Below are positions 41,245 through 50,398 of a stretch of DNA of 64,000 nucleotides, in pieces (positions within the stretch are counted from its first letter, which is position 1; each line of letters begins with the position of its first letter). The translations under genes and the position numbers were made by a program. The notes under the pieces were generated by a model that was not told where the DNA came from, did not search any database, and was given only the letters and a program-made list of their open reading frames with translations. Origin of the DNA: Bacteroidota bacterium (GTDB lineage: Bacteria; Bacteroidota; Bacteroidia; Chitinophagales; Saprospiraceae); NCBI GenBank assembly GCA_018222965.1, contig JAAEZH010000001.1, positions 93,880 to 157,879 on the forward strand. Reading direction: 5' to 3'.

Positions 41245-42291
41245 ATGCGGTCATTTATTCTGACTCTCACTTTTGTCCTTTCCATTATCTTTTCCCTTCA
41301 GGCTCAGGAAGCCACCTACCGGGTGGGAATTGTCGGTTTTTACAACTTTGAAAACCTTTTCGATACGCTGGATACGCCCAATGTGCGCGATACTGAGTTT
41401 TCGCCGGAAGGCGATAAATTATATGGCACCCGGATTTATAAAGAAAAACTTGGAAACCTGGCACAAGTGGTTTCTGAACTCGGTGCAGACCTGAGTCCGG
41501 ACGGTGCTGCTTTGCTGGGAGTATGCGAGGTGGAAAACCGTTCCGTTCTGGAGGATTTTGTCAAAGAACCTGCGGTTGCCGACCGCAATTATCAAATTGT
41601 ACATCATGACAGTCCGGACAGGCGGGGAATAGATGTGGCTTTGTTGTACAATCCCAAGTACTTTGAAGTGACATCGAGCAAAGCCCTTCCGCTGATTATT
41701 TACGACAATGCCGGCGAACGAAAATATACCCGAGACATTTTATACGTTTCCGGTTTATTTGACGGAGAACCCATGCATGTTTTGGTCAACCACTGGCCTT
41801 CCCGATCAGGTGGGGAAAAGAATACCCAGCATCTTCGCAATGCTGCGGCACTCATTTGCAAGTCCCTTACCGACTCCCTGTATCAGGCAGATCCGAATGC
41901 AAAAGTGATGATCATGGGCGACCTTAATGACGATCCGATCAGCCCGAGTTTGAAAAAGGTTTTGAATGCCAAAGGCAAGACCAAGCAGGTAAGCGATACG
42001 GGAATCTACAATCCGATGTATCAGCCTTTCAAAAGCGGCAATGGTACACTTACGTGGAATGGCGCCTGGAATCTGTTTGACCAGATCCTAATCACCAAAC
42101 CCTTTTTGGATAAGGAACAGGATGGCTATTTTTACCATCAGGTTGACATCTACCGGAAGCCCTACCTCATTCAGCGCACGGGCAAATACAAAGGCAGTCC
42201 GCTGCGTACATTTTCCGGCGATCTGTACATCGGTGGTTTTAGCGATCACCTGCCGGTTTATATTGTGTTGCTAAAGAAGGTAGTTAATTAG
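41245..42291 (+). CDS. Exported endonuclease/exonuclease/phosphatase-fold protein
   Basis: The start MRSFILTLTFVLSIIF (41245) gives a 348-aa protein with signal peptide ending LQAQ; the open frame runs on upstream to 40876 only because it crosses the palindromic element. Family motifs are NFENLFDTLDTPN, LLGVCEVENR (metal-binding Glu), HHDSPDRRGIDVALLYNP, HVLVNHWPSRSGG, GDLNDDP and the terminal GGFSDHLPVYI (Asp-His). These are the DNase I-like active-site residues. It may cut extracellular DNA or a phosphoester; with the neighbouring receptor and lipoprotein, nucleic-acid or phosphate scavenging is a plausible joint role. Confidence 0.9.
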   Translation: MRSFILTLTFVLSIIFSLQAQEATYRVGIVGFYNFENLFDTLDTPNVRDTEFSPEGDKLYGTRIYKEKLGNLAQVVSELGADLSPDGAALLGVCEVENRSVLEDFVKEPAVADRNYQIVHHDSPDRRGIDVALLYNPKYFEVTSSKALPLIIYDNAGERKYTRDILYVSGLFDGEPMHVLVNHWPSRSGGEKNTQHLRNAAALICKSLTDSLYQADPNAKVMIMGDLNDDPISPSLKKVLNAKGKTKQVSDTGIYNPMYQPFKSGNGTLTWNGAWNLFDQILITKPFLDKEQDGYFYHQVDIYRKPYLIQRTGKYKGSPLRTFSGDLYIGGFSDHLPVYIVLLKKVVN

Positions 42292-42435
42292 GAAGGGGGA
42301 ATTTTTGATGTTGAATTTGGCGATCCGTTTTCATTCGATCATCTGTATGAAAAGGATTAAACGGGATATGCTCATTACCATTTTCCGTACCACATTGGAC
42401 GTTCCACGTATTTACAACACCAATACACAAGTACA

Positions 42436-42509
42436 GTGGAGGTCGGCTTCTCGCATTGCTCGAAAGCCTCCGGTTGAGTCGCCTCGCCATGCTCAGCGGC
42501 AGGGTTGAG
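42436..42509. repeat. Partial palindromic element 3
   Basis: Shares GTGGAGGTCGGCTTCTCGC-type and GGTTGAGTCGCCTCGC-type words and the GCTCAGCGG word with elements 1 and 2, but only the left half is present. No gene was seen in 42292-42585. Confidence 0.6.
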
Positions 42510-42585
42510 TTTGGTGGAATTTGTATACTCTGAGCGAAAGGTTCTACCCTGGTCCACCATTTCACCCCTTCACAATTCCACTCTC

Positions 42586-43446
42586 CTAAAAAAACACATC
42601 CAGAATAAACAGGCTGCCGAAAATTACGCTGGCGACGCCGTTGGTGGTAAAGAAGGCCAGGTTTACCCGACTCAGGTCATTGGGTTTTACCAGACTGTGT
42701 TGGTAGGCTAGTAAAGCGGAAAAGATCGCAGTAGCTACCCATAACAACCAGCCAAATTCTCCAAACTGATCCTGAAGCGAGATGGTTGCCCATACAAGCA
42801 GGACTATACAGATAAAGTGCAATAGCATGGATAAGCGTAAGGCACTGGATTTACCAATGGTAGCCGGTACGGAGTACAGGGCATTGGATTTATCAAACTC
42901 TTCGTCCTGGAGGGCGTAGATGATATCAAAACCGGAGACCCACAGAAAAACCAGTCCGGAGAACAAGAGCGGAATTTTATCGAAACCGCCTCCCATTGCC
43001 AGGTATGCCCCAATGGGTGCCAGGGAGAGTCCCAGCCCCAAAACAAAATGGCAGAGGAAAGTAAAGCGCTTGGTATAGCTGTATCCCAATACCACCAGCA
43101 AGGCTATTGGCGACAGGTAGAAACAAGTGGCATTGATAAACCAGGTAGCCGTAATAAACAAGAGGCAATTGATAATCACAAATAACAGCGCTCGCTGGGG
43201 AGAAATAACACCGGCCGGGATTTCCCGGGTGGCAGTTCTGGGGTTTTTGCCATCAATGTCCCGATCCAGGTAGCGGTTGAAAGCCATGGCTGCACTTCGG
43301 GCAAAGACCATACAAAGCAACACGAGGAAAAAGATTTTCCAATCAAAGGCACCGGCCTTTAAAACACCGAGGGTGAGGCCTACCATAGCGAAAGGCAGGG
43401 CAAAGACCGTATGGCTAAATTTGATGAGGGACAGGTAATTGCGCAA
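42586..43446 (-). CDS. mqnP: UbiA-family prenyltransferase, probably MqnP
   Basis: The 286-aa protein has eight or nine membrane helices and both Asp-rich motifs of UbiA enzymes: NRYLDRDIDGKNPRTATRE and DIIYALQDEEFD, which bind the prenyl diphosphate with Mg. UbiA members attach a prenyl chain to 4-hydroxybenzoate or naphthoate acids. Because mqnA and mqnE are encoded 33 kb away and no ubiquinone genes are expected in Bacteroidota, the enzyme is most likely MqnP, acting on 1,4-dihydroxy-6-naphthoate. It is monocistronic or co-transcribed with the DUF1573 gene upstream; a hairpin lies between them. Confidence 0.8.
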   Translation of the reverse strand: MRNYLSLIKFSHTVFALPFAMVGLTLGVLKAGAFDWKIFFLVLLCMVFARSAAMAFNRYLDRDIDGKNPRTATREIPAGVISPQRALLFVIINCLLFITATWFINATCFYLSPIALLVVLGYSYTKRFTFLCHFVLGLGLSLAPIGAYLAMGGGFDKIPLLFSGLVFLWVSGFDIIYALQDEEFDKSNALYSVPATIGKSSALRLSMLLHFICIVLLVWATISLQDQFGEFGWLLWVATAIFSALLAYQHSLVKPNDLSRVNLAFFTTNGVASVIFGSLFILDVFF

Positions 43447-43478
43447 GGCTTGTTATTTTGTTTCAGTAACAAACATAA

Positions 43479-43518
43479 AAAAAGCCCCTGTGTTTCCACA
43501 GAGGCTCCTTTTTTCTTT
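43479..43518 (-). terminator. Intrinsic terminator between DUF1573 and mqnP genes
   Basis: AGCCCCTGTG (43482-43491) pairs with CACAGAGGCT (43496-43505) with one mismatch, with A-runs and T-runs on both sides. Confidence 0.85.
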
Positions 43519-43534
43519 TACGATTCAGTAGTGA

Positions 43535-44083
43535 TTACTGACCGTCTACTGTGATGGTCTGACCACCTGCGCCACCTTCCGGTGCATTCACATTACCTTT
43601 CAGGTAGATGAAAGACTGAGCCGGGTTGGTGTTGGCGGTGATAGTAACCTTCTTGTTTTGAGCACCTTTCTTACCCTTAGAGTTGAACTCTACGAGCAGC
43701 TCACCAGTTTCACCTGGAGCAATAGGGTCTTTTGGCCACTTAGGAACAGTACACCCGCAGCTACCTTTAGCGTTGCTGATGATCAATGGCTCAGAACCTG
43801 TGTTGGTGAAAGTATATGTGTGAGATACAGACTCACCTTGCTCGATTGTACCAAAGTCGTACTCTGTTTCACCGAAAGATACAGCAGTAGTTGGTCCTAC
43901 AGGAGCTGCCGGCTCAGAAGGAGCAGCTGCAGCATCAGGAGTTCCTGTATCTGCGGCAGGGTCAACGTTAACAGCTGCGTCAGCAGAATCGTCGGCCTCA
44001 GTAGAAGCAGGTTCGTTGTTACAAGCAACCAGGAAACTTCCCAGTGCGAAAACGAGCATAAATAACTTGAATTGTTTAAGCAT
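43535..44083 (-). CDS. DUF1573-domain lipoprotein
   Basis: A 182-aa protein with lipobox LVAC (Cys21), a low-complexity Ala/Pro/Asp/Glu linker (about 25-65) and a DUF1573 domain. Diagnostic are EYDFGTIEQGESVSHTYTFT, GSEPLIISNAKGSCGCTVP, and PIAPGETGELLVEFNSKGKKG, an immunoglobulin-like ASPM/SPD-2/Hydin fold common in Bacteroidota. The Cys-Gly-Cys is conserved in the family; the function is unknown. The 628 bp upstream (44084-44711) carry no recognised gene; they include a palindromic word CCTCCGGCGGCTTC near 44437 of the kind seen in intergenic repeats. Confidence 0.9.
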   Translation of the reverse strand: MLKQFKLFMLVFALGSFLVACNNEPASTEADDSADAAVNVDPAADTGTPDAAAAPSEPAAPVGPTTAVSFGETEYDFGTIEQGESVSHTYTFTNTGSEPLIISNAKGSCGCTVPKWPKDPIAPGETGELLVEFNSKGKKGAQNKKVTITANTNPAQSFIYLKGNVNAPEGGAGGQTITVDGQ

Positions 44084-44711
44084 CTTGAATGATTTTGCAA
44101 TGATGTATATGAGCGATTAATTTCTCCAACCTATTAATTTCCTAAAGGTGGAAATTGTTCAGTTGTTTTCTTTATGATAGCAAAAATAGTACCTGCAAGT
44201 CTTACAGCCTGTTAATGAGGCTGCAATAATTGTTAATGAGTTGTTAACAAGGTAAGTCTCTGTTTTTAAGGACTTTAGATAAACAAAAATTTTCAAATTT
44301 GATACAATTCATCCACCTGGACAAGAGTCTACCTAAAGGTTACCGATAAGCAGGAGTCCTAACTATTAACATATGACCCACCCAATAATGAGTAGAAAGA
44401 ACTAATCCTGTTTATAGTTTTTTTTTATTTGCCTCCGGCGGCTTCTTTGCCATGATGCAAAGAAACAAAGATCTAGGCTGGATTTGATTTTTAACGTTCC
44501 GCTGCAAGTCAAAAGGCTAAACTGGCTAAACTCGCCGGATCATCACTTTTCAATCTCAAGAATTCTTAACGCTGAAGACTTACCGAATTTTGAAAGAATG
44601 TTTTGCTCAAACACTACCCAGTTTTTCACGCCATTTTGACTCACTGCTCACTAAATCAAATAAGGCCGAATTTTAATCCTGTAATAAGTCTGCTTATTTC
44701 TCTAAATAAAA

Positions 44712-46355
44712 CTACTTCCCAAGTCGTTTTAAGAACTCATTGGCAGGTGCAGCGTTGAGGCAGCGAGCTTTATCCAGTCCGCCTTTTCGGGCAGACAGGA
44801 CGCCGTAGTGGATGTCGTGGATACCGGCTGTACTGTGTGCATCGGGATTAACAGAGATCCAGACTCCTTTTTCCAGCGCGTAGGGTATCCAGGTCCAGTC
44901 GAGATCCAGCCGCCAGGGATTGGCATTTAGTTCGATGGCAACGCCATTTTCAGCACAGGCATCAATGACCTTTTTGTGATCGATTGGGTAGCCTTTTCGG
45001 CTGAGCAATAATCGGCCGGTCGGGTGTCCCAGGATACTTGTGAATGGATTTTCAACAGCGGCGATCAGGCGTGAGGTTGCCTTTTCTTCATCCATTCGAA
45101 GGTTGCTGTGCACGGAAGCGATCACAAAGTCGAAGCGTTTTAAAATGTCTTCTTCATAATCCAGTGCTCCGTCGTTGAGTATATCACTTTCGATGCTTTT
45201 GAGGATACGGAAATCTCCCAGTTCTTTGTTGAGTTGATCGATTTCTTCCATTTGGGCGATCACGCGTTCCGGCTGCAGGCCATTGGCATAAAAAGCCGAT
45301 TTGGAGTGATCGCTGATACCGAGGTATTGATAGCCGGCTTCTTTGGCCGCTTCGGCCATTTCTCGGAGGCTGTTGACGCCGTCACTCCAGGTTGAGTGCG
45401 CGTGCACCACTCCGAGAATGTCTTTTTCTTCCAACAACTCGGGCATTTGTTCCAATTCCAGGGCCCAATCCTGTTCTCTCAATTCCGGGGCAATAAATGG
45501 GAGTGCAGTCTGATCAAAAATGGCCTGTTCGGAGGCGATGTTTTTAAACTCCCTTTCGGGGAATTTCTTCAGAAACGCATCCATAAATTCGGCGGAAGCC
45601 GTATACCGGAACCACTTGGAGCCAAATTCCGAATCTTTACACCTATATATAGTAAACGGAATACCGCCAGCTGTTTTGCCGGTAATTTTGTGGGACTCCT
45701 CTCCCACTATTTCTGCATCCTGTTGTTTTAGCCAGGCAGCAAAGTCTGAGGCACTGGTCAAAAACTCCAGGCCTTCCAACACATTGGATTTTCGCCGTAA
45801 GGCACCCGTCCATTCAAATTTATGATCGGGAAAACTTTCGCGGAAAGCGGCAGAAAAAGCCAGGGCTTCTGCTTCCAGACTGGCGAAGTGAAATTTATTT
45901 CGGGAGCGCTGAAAATACTCCAGCTTTTGACGAAGGTCTTCTTGTGTTTTTGCGCCAAATCCTTTGAGTTCGATCAGGCGGTTTTCATTTACTGCATAGA
46001 GTAATTCGCCAACAGATTCAACGCCCAGTTCTTTCCAGATCACCCGAATCTTTTTGGGGCCAAAGCCTTTGATCTCCAGCATTTCCCTTACGCCTTCCGG
46101 AGTTTCTGCCCGGTAGCGTTCGAGGGTTTCCATTTTACCGTTCTCCAATAACTCGGTGATTTTGCCCGCTATGGCTTTTCCGACGCCCTTAATGGCTGAT
46201 AAATCTCCTACCGGAACTTCGGAAAGGGGTTGGGGCAGTTTGCGCAGATTGATATAGGCGCTGTTGTAGGATCGGATCTTGAAAGGATTCTCTTCGTGGA
46301 GTTCCATTAAGCGTCCTAATTCCTGAAATGCTTTGGCGATTTCCTTATTGGTCAT
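44712..46355 (-). CDS. PolX-like protein: HhH, degenerate polymerase palm, PHP phosphoesterase
   Basis: The 547-aa protein has the family-X order: helix-hairpin-helix repeats (LSAIKGVGKAIAGKI, LEIKGFGPKKIRVIW, LIELKGFGAKTQEDL), a palm region and a C-terminal PHP domain with all metal motifs (VHAHSTWSDG, GISDHSKS, ASVHSNL, GHPTGR, ELNANPWRLDLDW, NPDAHS). In the palm, GALRR (184-188) is present but the acidic pair that should follow as GDxD reads EGLEF, so the catalytic Asp residues are Gly195 and Glu197. Nucleotidyl transfer is therefore doubtful, while the PHP 3'-5' exonuclease should work. Likely a repair nuclease. Confidence 0.85.
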   Translation of the reverse strand: MTNKEIAKAFQELGRLMELHEENPFKIRSYNSAYINLRKLPQPLSEVPVGDLSAIKGVGKAIAGKITELLENGKMETLERYRAETPEGVREMLEIKGFGPKKIRVIWKELGVESVGELLYAVNENRLIELKGFGAKTQEDLRQKLEYFQRSRNKFHFASLEAEALAFSAAFRESFPDHKFEWTGALRRKSNVLEGLEFLTSASDFAAWLKQQDAEIVGEESHKITGKTAGGIPFTIYRCKDSEFGSKWFRYTASAEFMDAFLKKFPEREFKNIASEQAIFDQTALPFIAPELREQDWALELEQMPELLEEKDILGVVHAHSTWSDGVNSLREMAEAAKEAGYQYLGISDHSKSAFYANGLQPERVIAQMEEIDQLNKELGDFRILKSIESDILNDGALDYEEDILKRFDFVIASVHSNLRMDEEKATSRLIAAVENPFTSILGHPTGRLLLSRKGYPIDHKKVIDACAENGVAIELNANPWRLDLDWTWIPYALEKGVWISVNPDAHSTAGIHDIHYGVLSARKGGLDKARCLNAAPANEFLKRLGK

Positions 46356-46364
46356 ACAGGTAAA

Positions 46365-46405
46365 ACTTTACAGTCCCGGCAGCATATCTGTCGGGACTGC
46401 AAAGA
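46365..46405 (-). terminator. Intrinsic terminator between SSS symporter and polX-like gene
   Basis: CAGTCCCG (46371-46378) pairs with CGGGACTG (46392-46399), with an inner CAG/CTG stem; AAACTTTA gives a short T-run on the minus strand. Confidence 0.7.
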
Positions 46406-46428
46406 TATACAGATGGAATGGAAAAGTT

Positions 46429-48126
46429 TTATTTAGCCAACCCAAACGGACTAAAGATCAACCAGATGGCAATTACAGCCAGAATGAGGATAATCGTCAA
46501 CCAGAAATCCCGGTTGGACGGATTAAAGCCGGTTGATCTGTCTGTAGGTGGCTTGTAGGTTACGTTCTCCAGTTTTTCAGCCGAGTGTTGTGGCGCCGTT
46601 CGACTGACAAGGATCAGCACAATCGCACAAACAGCGAAGAGGAAAATGGCGTAGTGGAGGAAATTGACTCCAACAAAATACTCCAGGAAGCCTCCCTCAT
46701 TCAGGGCAATGATTCCCTCGCCGGTCAGGTATTCTAATACCAGGCGCGCCATTCCCAGGGCAAAGCCTGTCCACAGGGCATAAATAGCTCCTTTTGAATT
46801 AATGCGCGGGAAGAACAGACCAAAGAGGAATGCCGCTGCGATTGGCGGAGAGATATATGCCTGGATGCTTTGAAGATAGCCGTAGAAACTGCTGCCTTCC
46901 ATCATGGATTTCATAAATGGAATCCAGGCCAGGCTGATTATAACCAGTACAACCGTAGCAATTTGTCCTACAACTACCAGGCGTCTTTCGGAGGTTTGCG
47001 GCCGGAAGTTTTTATAAAAGTCTATCGTAAATAAAGTCGAACAAGAATTAAATACGGAAGAAAGGGAGCTCATTAATGCGGCCAATAAACCGGCGAGCAC
47101 AAGTCCTTTCAGACCGGCTGGCAGGAAGCCGTTAATAATAGCCGGGAGCGCACTATCGGGGTTATCGCCCAAATCAACCAGGCCTTTTTGAGCCAGTGCA
47201 TATGCGATCACTCCCGGGATAATGAAAATAAACAAAGGTGTCAATTTCATGAAACCGCCAAAGATGGTTCCTTTTCTGGCCTGAGATACGTTACGTGCCG
47301 AGAGCACCCTTTGTACGATAAACTGGTCTGTACACCAGTACCAGACACCCAGAATAGGCGCTCCAAACAAAATGCCGGTCCAGGGAAAATCCGGATCACT
47401 TGCCGGACGCCACAGGTTAAAGAATCGGCTTCTGTCCATTCCTTCGGTTGCAGCTGTTGCTTCTCCGATGGTAGTCATCATGCCTTCCCAACCACCGAGT
47501 GCCTGCAGACCGAATATAGTAATGGATATCGAACCAGCCACCAAAACAAACATTTGCATCATATCGGTGTATATCACGGCCCGTAAGCCGCCAAACACTG
47601 TATAGACGCCGGTAGCGAGCACCACAATAATAGCGCCGGTCCAAAACTCTACCCCCATCACCTCAAAAACGAGGGCACCTGCAAAGATGGTGAGTGATAT
47701 CTTGGTAAGGATATAGGCCAGGATGGATACAATTGACAGGTAGTTTCTGGCCGAGCGATTATAGCGTCGCTCCAGGAACTCCGGCATGGTAAACACACCG
47801 CTTTTGATGTAAAAAGGTACAAAGACCCATCCGAGAATTATGAGAATAAGAGAGGCCAAGACTTCAAACTGCCCGGCGGCCATATCACCGCGTGCTCCGG
47901 ATCCGGCCAAACCCACCAGGTGTTCTGAACCAATATTGGAAGCAAAGAGCGAAGCGCCAATCACAAACCAGCCCACGTTTTTCCCTCCCAAAAAATAATC
48001 TGAGGAACCATAGGAGCCTTTTTTGGCTCTTCTTTCCTGCATGGTAACAAACCAGGCTAAGAGGAATACCACGCCAAAATACCCGGCAATGATAATAGTG
48101 TCAATTAATTCTAAGCTATCAAACAT
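46429..48126 (-). CDS. Sodium/solute symporter (SSS, SLC5 family)
   Basis: The 565-aa membrane protein begins with IDTIIIAGYFGVVFLLAWF and contains SSDYFLGGKNVGWFVIGASLFASNIGSEHLVG, the conserved TM1 segment that binds Na+ and substrate, and VYTVFGGLRAVIYTDMMQMF of TM5. Fourteen hydrophobic helices are readable. The GSEHLVGLAGSGA form and the length resemble vSGLT-type sugar symporters of the family, so a sugar or sugar-like substrate is likely, but this is inference. It is monocistronic, with a terminator behind. Confidence 0.88.
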   Translation of the reverse strand: MFDSLELIDTIIIAGYFGVVFLLAWFVTMQERRAKKGSYGSSDYFLGGKNVGWFVIGASLFASNIGSEHLVGLAGSGARGDMAAGQFEVLASLILIILGWVFVPFYIKSGVFTMPEFLERRYNRSARNYLSIVSILAYILTKISLTIFAGALVFEVMGVEFWTGAIIVVLATGVYTVFGGLRAVIYTDMMQMFVLVAGSISITIFGLQALGGWEGMMTTIGEATAATEGMDRSRFFNLWRPASDPDFPWTGILFGAPILGVWYWCTDQFIVQRVLSARNVSQARKGTIFGGFMKLTPLFIFIIPGVIAYALAQKGLVDLGDNPDSALPAIINGFLPAGLKGLVLAGLLAALMSSLSSVFNSCSTLFTIDFYKNFRPQTSERRLVVVGQIATVVLVIISLAWIPFMKSMMEGSSFYGYLQSIQAYISPPIAAAFLFGLFFPRINSKGAIYALWTGFALGMARLVLEYLTGEGIIALNEGGFLEYFVGVNFLHYAIFLFAVCAIVLILVSRTAPQHSAEKLENVTYKPPTDRSTGFNPSNRDFWLTIILILAVIAIWLIFSPFGLAK

Positions 48127-48273
48127 AGGATAATGGTCTTGGTGTAATTTCTACGTGAAGTAAAATTAAAAACATTCTATTCCAAACCTATTATTCTGCC
48201 GTAAAAAAAATGGTTTACCCCCGGTTTGGGCAAATGATCTGTAAAAGTAGGAAATCGGCACCATTTGGTCGTG

Positions 48274-48289
48274 TGTGACAAAGATCACA
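48274..48289 (+). promoter_or_regulatory. Crp-type binding site TGTGA-N6-TCACA
   Basis: TGTGACAAAGATCACA is a perfect dyad identical to the E. coli CRP half-sites. It is centred about 65 bp upstream of the start expected from CAACTTTG (48334-48341, a -7-like box), a class I activator position, and 64 bp before the yceI-like start. Bacteroidota Crp/Fnr relatives such as the one at 18797 could bind it. Confidence 0.6.
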
Positions 48290-48352
48290 AAGGAAAGGAA
48301 TCAAATATCATCAATCACCGGATTTTCAACCCCCAACTTTGTGATAACAAAA

Positions 48353-48937
48353 ATGAAAATCATGCGAAACTTACTTGCTTTCTTCATCACCATTTTCACA
48401 TTGAGCTACGGATTCAATCTTTCTGCTCAATCCGGATTCAGTTATACCGGTCATGAAATGACCATCTCTGGTACTTCCAGTGTACACGATTGGGTTTCTG
48501 AAGTAACCGAGATGAAGGCGAAAGGAAGCATGACCGTAGAGAATGGAGCGATCACCGCCATTTCCGGGCTTGAAGTTACGATCCCGGTAGAATCCATTGA
48601 AAGTCCTAAGGGTTCAATCATGGATGGTAAAACCTATGATGCTTTGAAATCTGATGATTATCCAAACATCACCTTCAAGTTAACAGCCATCAATTTTATC
48701 AGTGCCTACAACGGAGGTTATTCCATCTCTGCCCGGGGAAAACTCACCATGGCTGGCGAGACAAGATCCATCACCATTCAGGCATTTGCCACTAAAAACA
48801 GTGACGGAAGCTACACATTTAAAGGATCTAAGGATCTGAAAATGACTGATTACAATATTGATCCCCCAACGGCCATGCTTGGTGCCCTTAAAACCGCCGA
48901 CGAAATAACCATTGACTTTAAAGTCACGCTTAAATAA
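48353..48937 (+). CDS. YceI-family periplasmic protein
   Basis: MKIMRNLLAFF at 48353 (or ATG at 48362) starts a signal peptide ending LSAQ; the open frame to 48275 runs through the Crp box and is not used. The mature protein is a YceI lipocalin-like barrel: FSYTGHEMTISGTSSVHDWVSEV, DGKTYDALKSDDYPNITFKL, and DYNIDPPTAMLGALKTADEITIDFKV. The family binds isoprenoids or other amphiphiles in the periplasm. It is followed by a porin gene 41 bp downstream. Confidence 0.93.
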   Translation: MKIMRNLLAFFITIFTLSYGFNLSAQSGFSYTGHEMTISGTSSVHDWVSEVTEMKAKGSMTVENGAITAISGLEVTIPVESIESPKGSIMDGKTYDALKSDDYPNITFKLTAINFISAYNGGYSISARGKLTMAGETRSITIQAFATKNSDGSYTFKGSKDLKMTDYNIDPPTAMLGALKTADEITIDFKVTLK

Positions 48938-48978
48938 TTATTACATCCGCTTTCAAATTAGAATTAAAACCTCTTGTC

Positions 48979-50304
48979 ATGAGAAACACATCAATAATTC
49001 TTTCGCTACTGATTACTGCCTTGTTTAGCCTAACGGCATTTGCTCAACAGCCTGAAATCTCTTTCTTCCGACCTTACGACCAGGATGGTATCAACCAGTT
49101 TGAGACCACTAAAACGGAAGCAGATGATAAAGGATTTGAGGGCGTAAAAGTGCGCGTGGGTGGTAACTTCACACAGCAATTCCAGGCTTTGAGTCACAGC
49201 AATACAGCCGATTTGGTATGGAATTCCGACAGTACAGCAAACATCAACGAACTGGCCGCCCTGAAGCCTGGTTTTAACCTGGCAACAGCCAACCTCAACA
49301 TTGACGTTCAGCTCCAGGATGGTATCCGCCTTAACCTCGTCACTTACCTGTCTTCTCGTCACCACGCGGAAGCCTGGGTAAAAGGAGGTTATCTGCAAAT
49401 CGACAGAATGCCATTCTTCGACAGCGAATTGGTTGACAACCTGATGGAATATTTGACCATCCGCATCGGACACATGGAAGTCAATTACGGGGATGCGCAC
49501 TTCCGTCGCACCGATAATGGTAATGCCCTTTACAATCCATTTGTAGGCAACCTGATCATGGATGCTTTCAACACAGAGATTGGTGGTGAGGTGTATTTCC
49601 AAAGTAATGGTGTACTCGCCATGCTGGGAGTTACAGGTGGCGAAATCAAAGGAGAGATTGGTGAAGTAACCGGCCCTCCAACTGATGACAAACTGAAACG
49701 CAGCCCAACGATCCTTGGTAAAGTTGGATACGATAGTGAATTGAACGAAAATATTCGCTTGCGAGTAACAGGTTCTGCCTACTATACTTCCAGTTCTAAA
49801 CGCAACGTTCTGTATAGTGGTGACCGCTCCGGCTCTCGCTACTACCTGGCCATGGAAAATACAGCAGCTTCTACAGGTAGTAATTTTACCTCTGGTCGCT
49901 ACAATCCAGGATTTACCGATCAGGTAACCGCGATTATGGCTAACGTTTTTGTAAGAGCATACGGACTTGAAGTCTTCGGTACTTACGAAAATGCCAGCGG
50001 ACGCACCTCTTCTGAAACAGAAGAACGTACAGCCAGCCAGTTTGCCATCGAAGCTCTTTACCGCATCGGCGCGAAGGAAAACTTCTACCTCGGAGGTCGC
50101 TACAACAGCATGACAGCTGAAACGGCTCCTGGTACAGATGTAACAATCAATCGCTATCAATTAGGACTTGGATGGTTTATCACTCCAAACATCCTGCTGA
50201 AAGCGGAATACGTAAACCAGGACTACGTGGACTTTGCTGAAACAAGCATCTTCAATGGAGGTAACTTCAATGGTGCTATGATCGAAGCAACCGTAGGCTT
50301 CTAG
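48979..50304 (+). CDS. Outer-membrane beta-barrel porin-like protein
   Basis: The 441-aa protein has a signal peptide ending LTAFAQ and then alternating amphipathic strands with aromatic girdles (LNIDVQLQDGIRLNLVTYLS, LTIRIGHMEVNYGDAHFRR, LLKAEYVNQDYVDF) and C-terminal GAMIEATVGF, the terminal aromatic used by barrel assembly. The AHFRRTDNGNALYNPFVGN segment recurs in Bacteroidota porins. No named family is certain. Encoded between two YceI-type genes, so a joint role in moving a small molecule across the outer membrane and periplasm is plausible. A terminator follows. Confidence 0.8.
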   Translation: MRNTSIILSLLITALFSLTAFAQQPEISFFRPYDQDGINQFETTKTEADDKGFEGVKVRVGGNFTQQFQALSHSNTADLVWNSDSTANINELAALKPGFNLATANLNIDVQLQDGIRLNLVTYLSSRHHAEAWVKGGYLQIDRMPFFDSELVDNLMEYLTIRIGHMEVNYGDAHFRRTDNGNALYNPFVGNLIMDAFNTEIGGEVYFQSNGVLAMLGVTGGEIKGEIGEVTGPPTDDKLKRSPTILGKVGYDSELNENIRLRVTGSAYYTSSSKRNVLYSGDRSGSRYYLAMENTAASTGSNFTSGRYNPGFTDQVTAIMANVFVRAYGLEVFGTYENASGRTSSETEERTASQFAIEALYRIGAKENFYLGGRYNSMTAETAPGTDVTINRYQLGLGWFITPNILLKAEYVNQDYVDFAETSIFNGGNFNGAMIEATVGF

Positions 50305-50348
50305 GTAACCACAAAATTGAGAATCAATGCTTCTCTCATAATGGTACG

Positions 50349-50380
50349 AAAGGCGGCGGTAGTTTATCGCCGCCTTTTCT
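50349..50380 (+). terminator. Intrinsic terminator after the porin gene
   Basis: AAAGGCGGCG (50349-50358) pairs with CGCCGCCTTT (50368-50377) around a 9-nt loop, followed by T. Confidence 0.88.
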
Positions 50381-50398
50381 TTTCAAACGACCTTCATT

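Noticed and set aside
44084..44711. Possible RNA gene or promoter in a 628-bp gap
   Set aside because: No tRNA cloverleaf, riboswitch-like core or promoter with both boxes at proper spacing was found; left unannotated.
49030..50160. 376-codon minus-strand open frame
   Set aside because: Antisense to the porin gene, Cys- and Ile-rich, no signal or domain.
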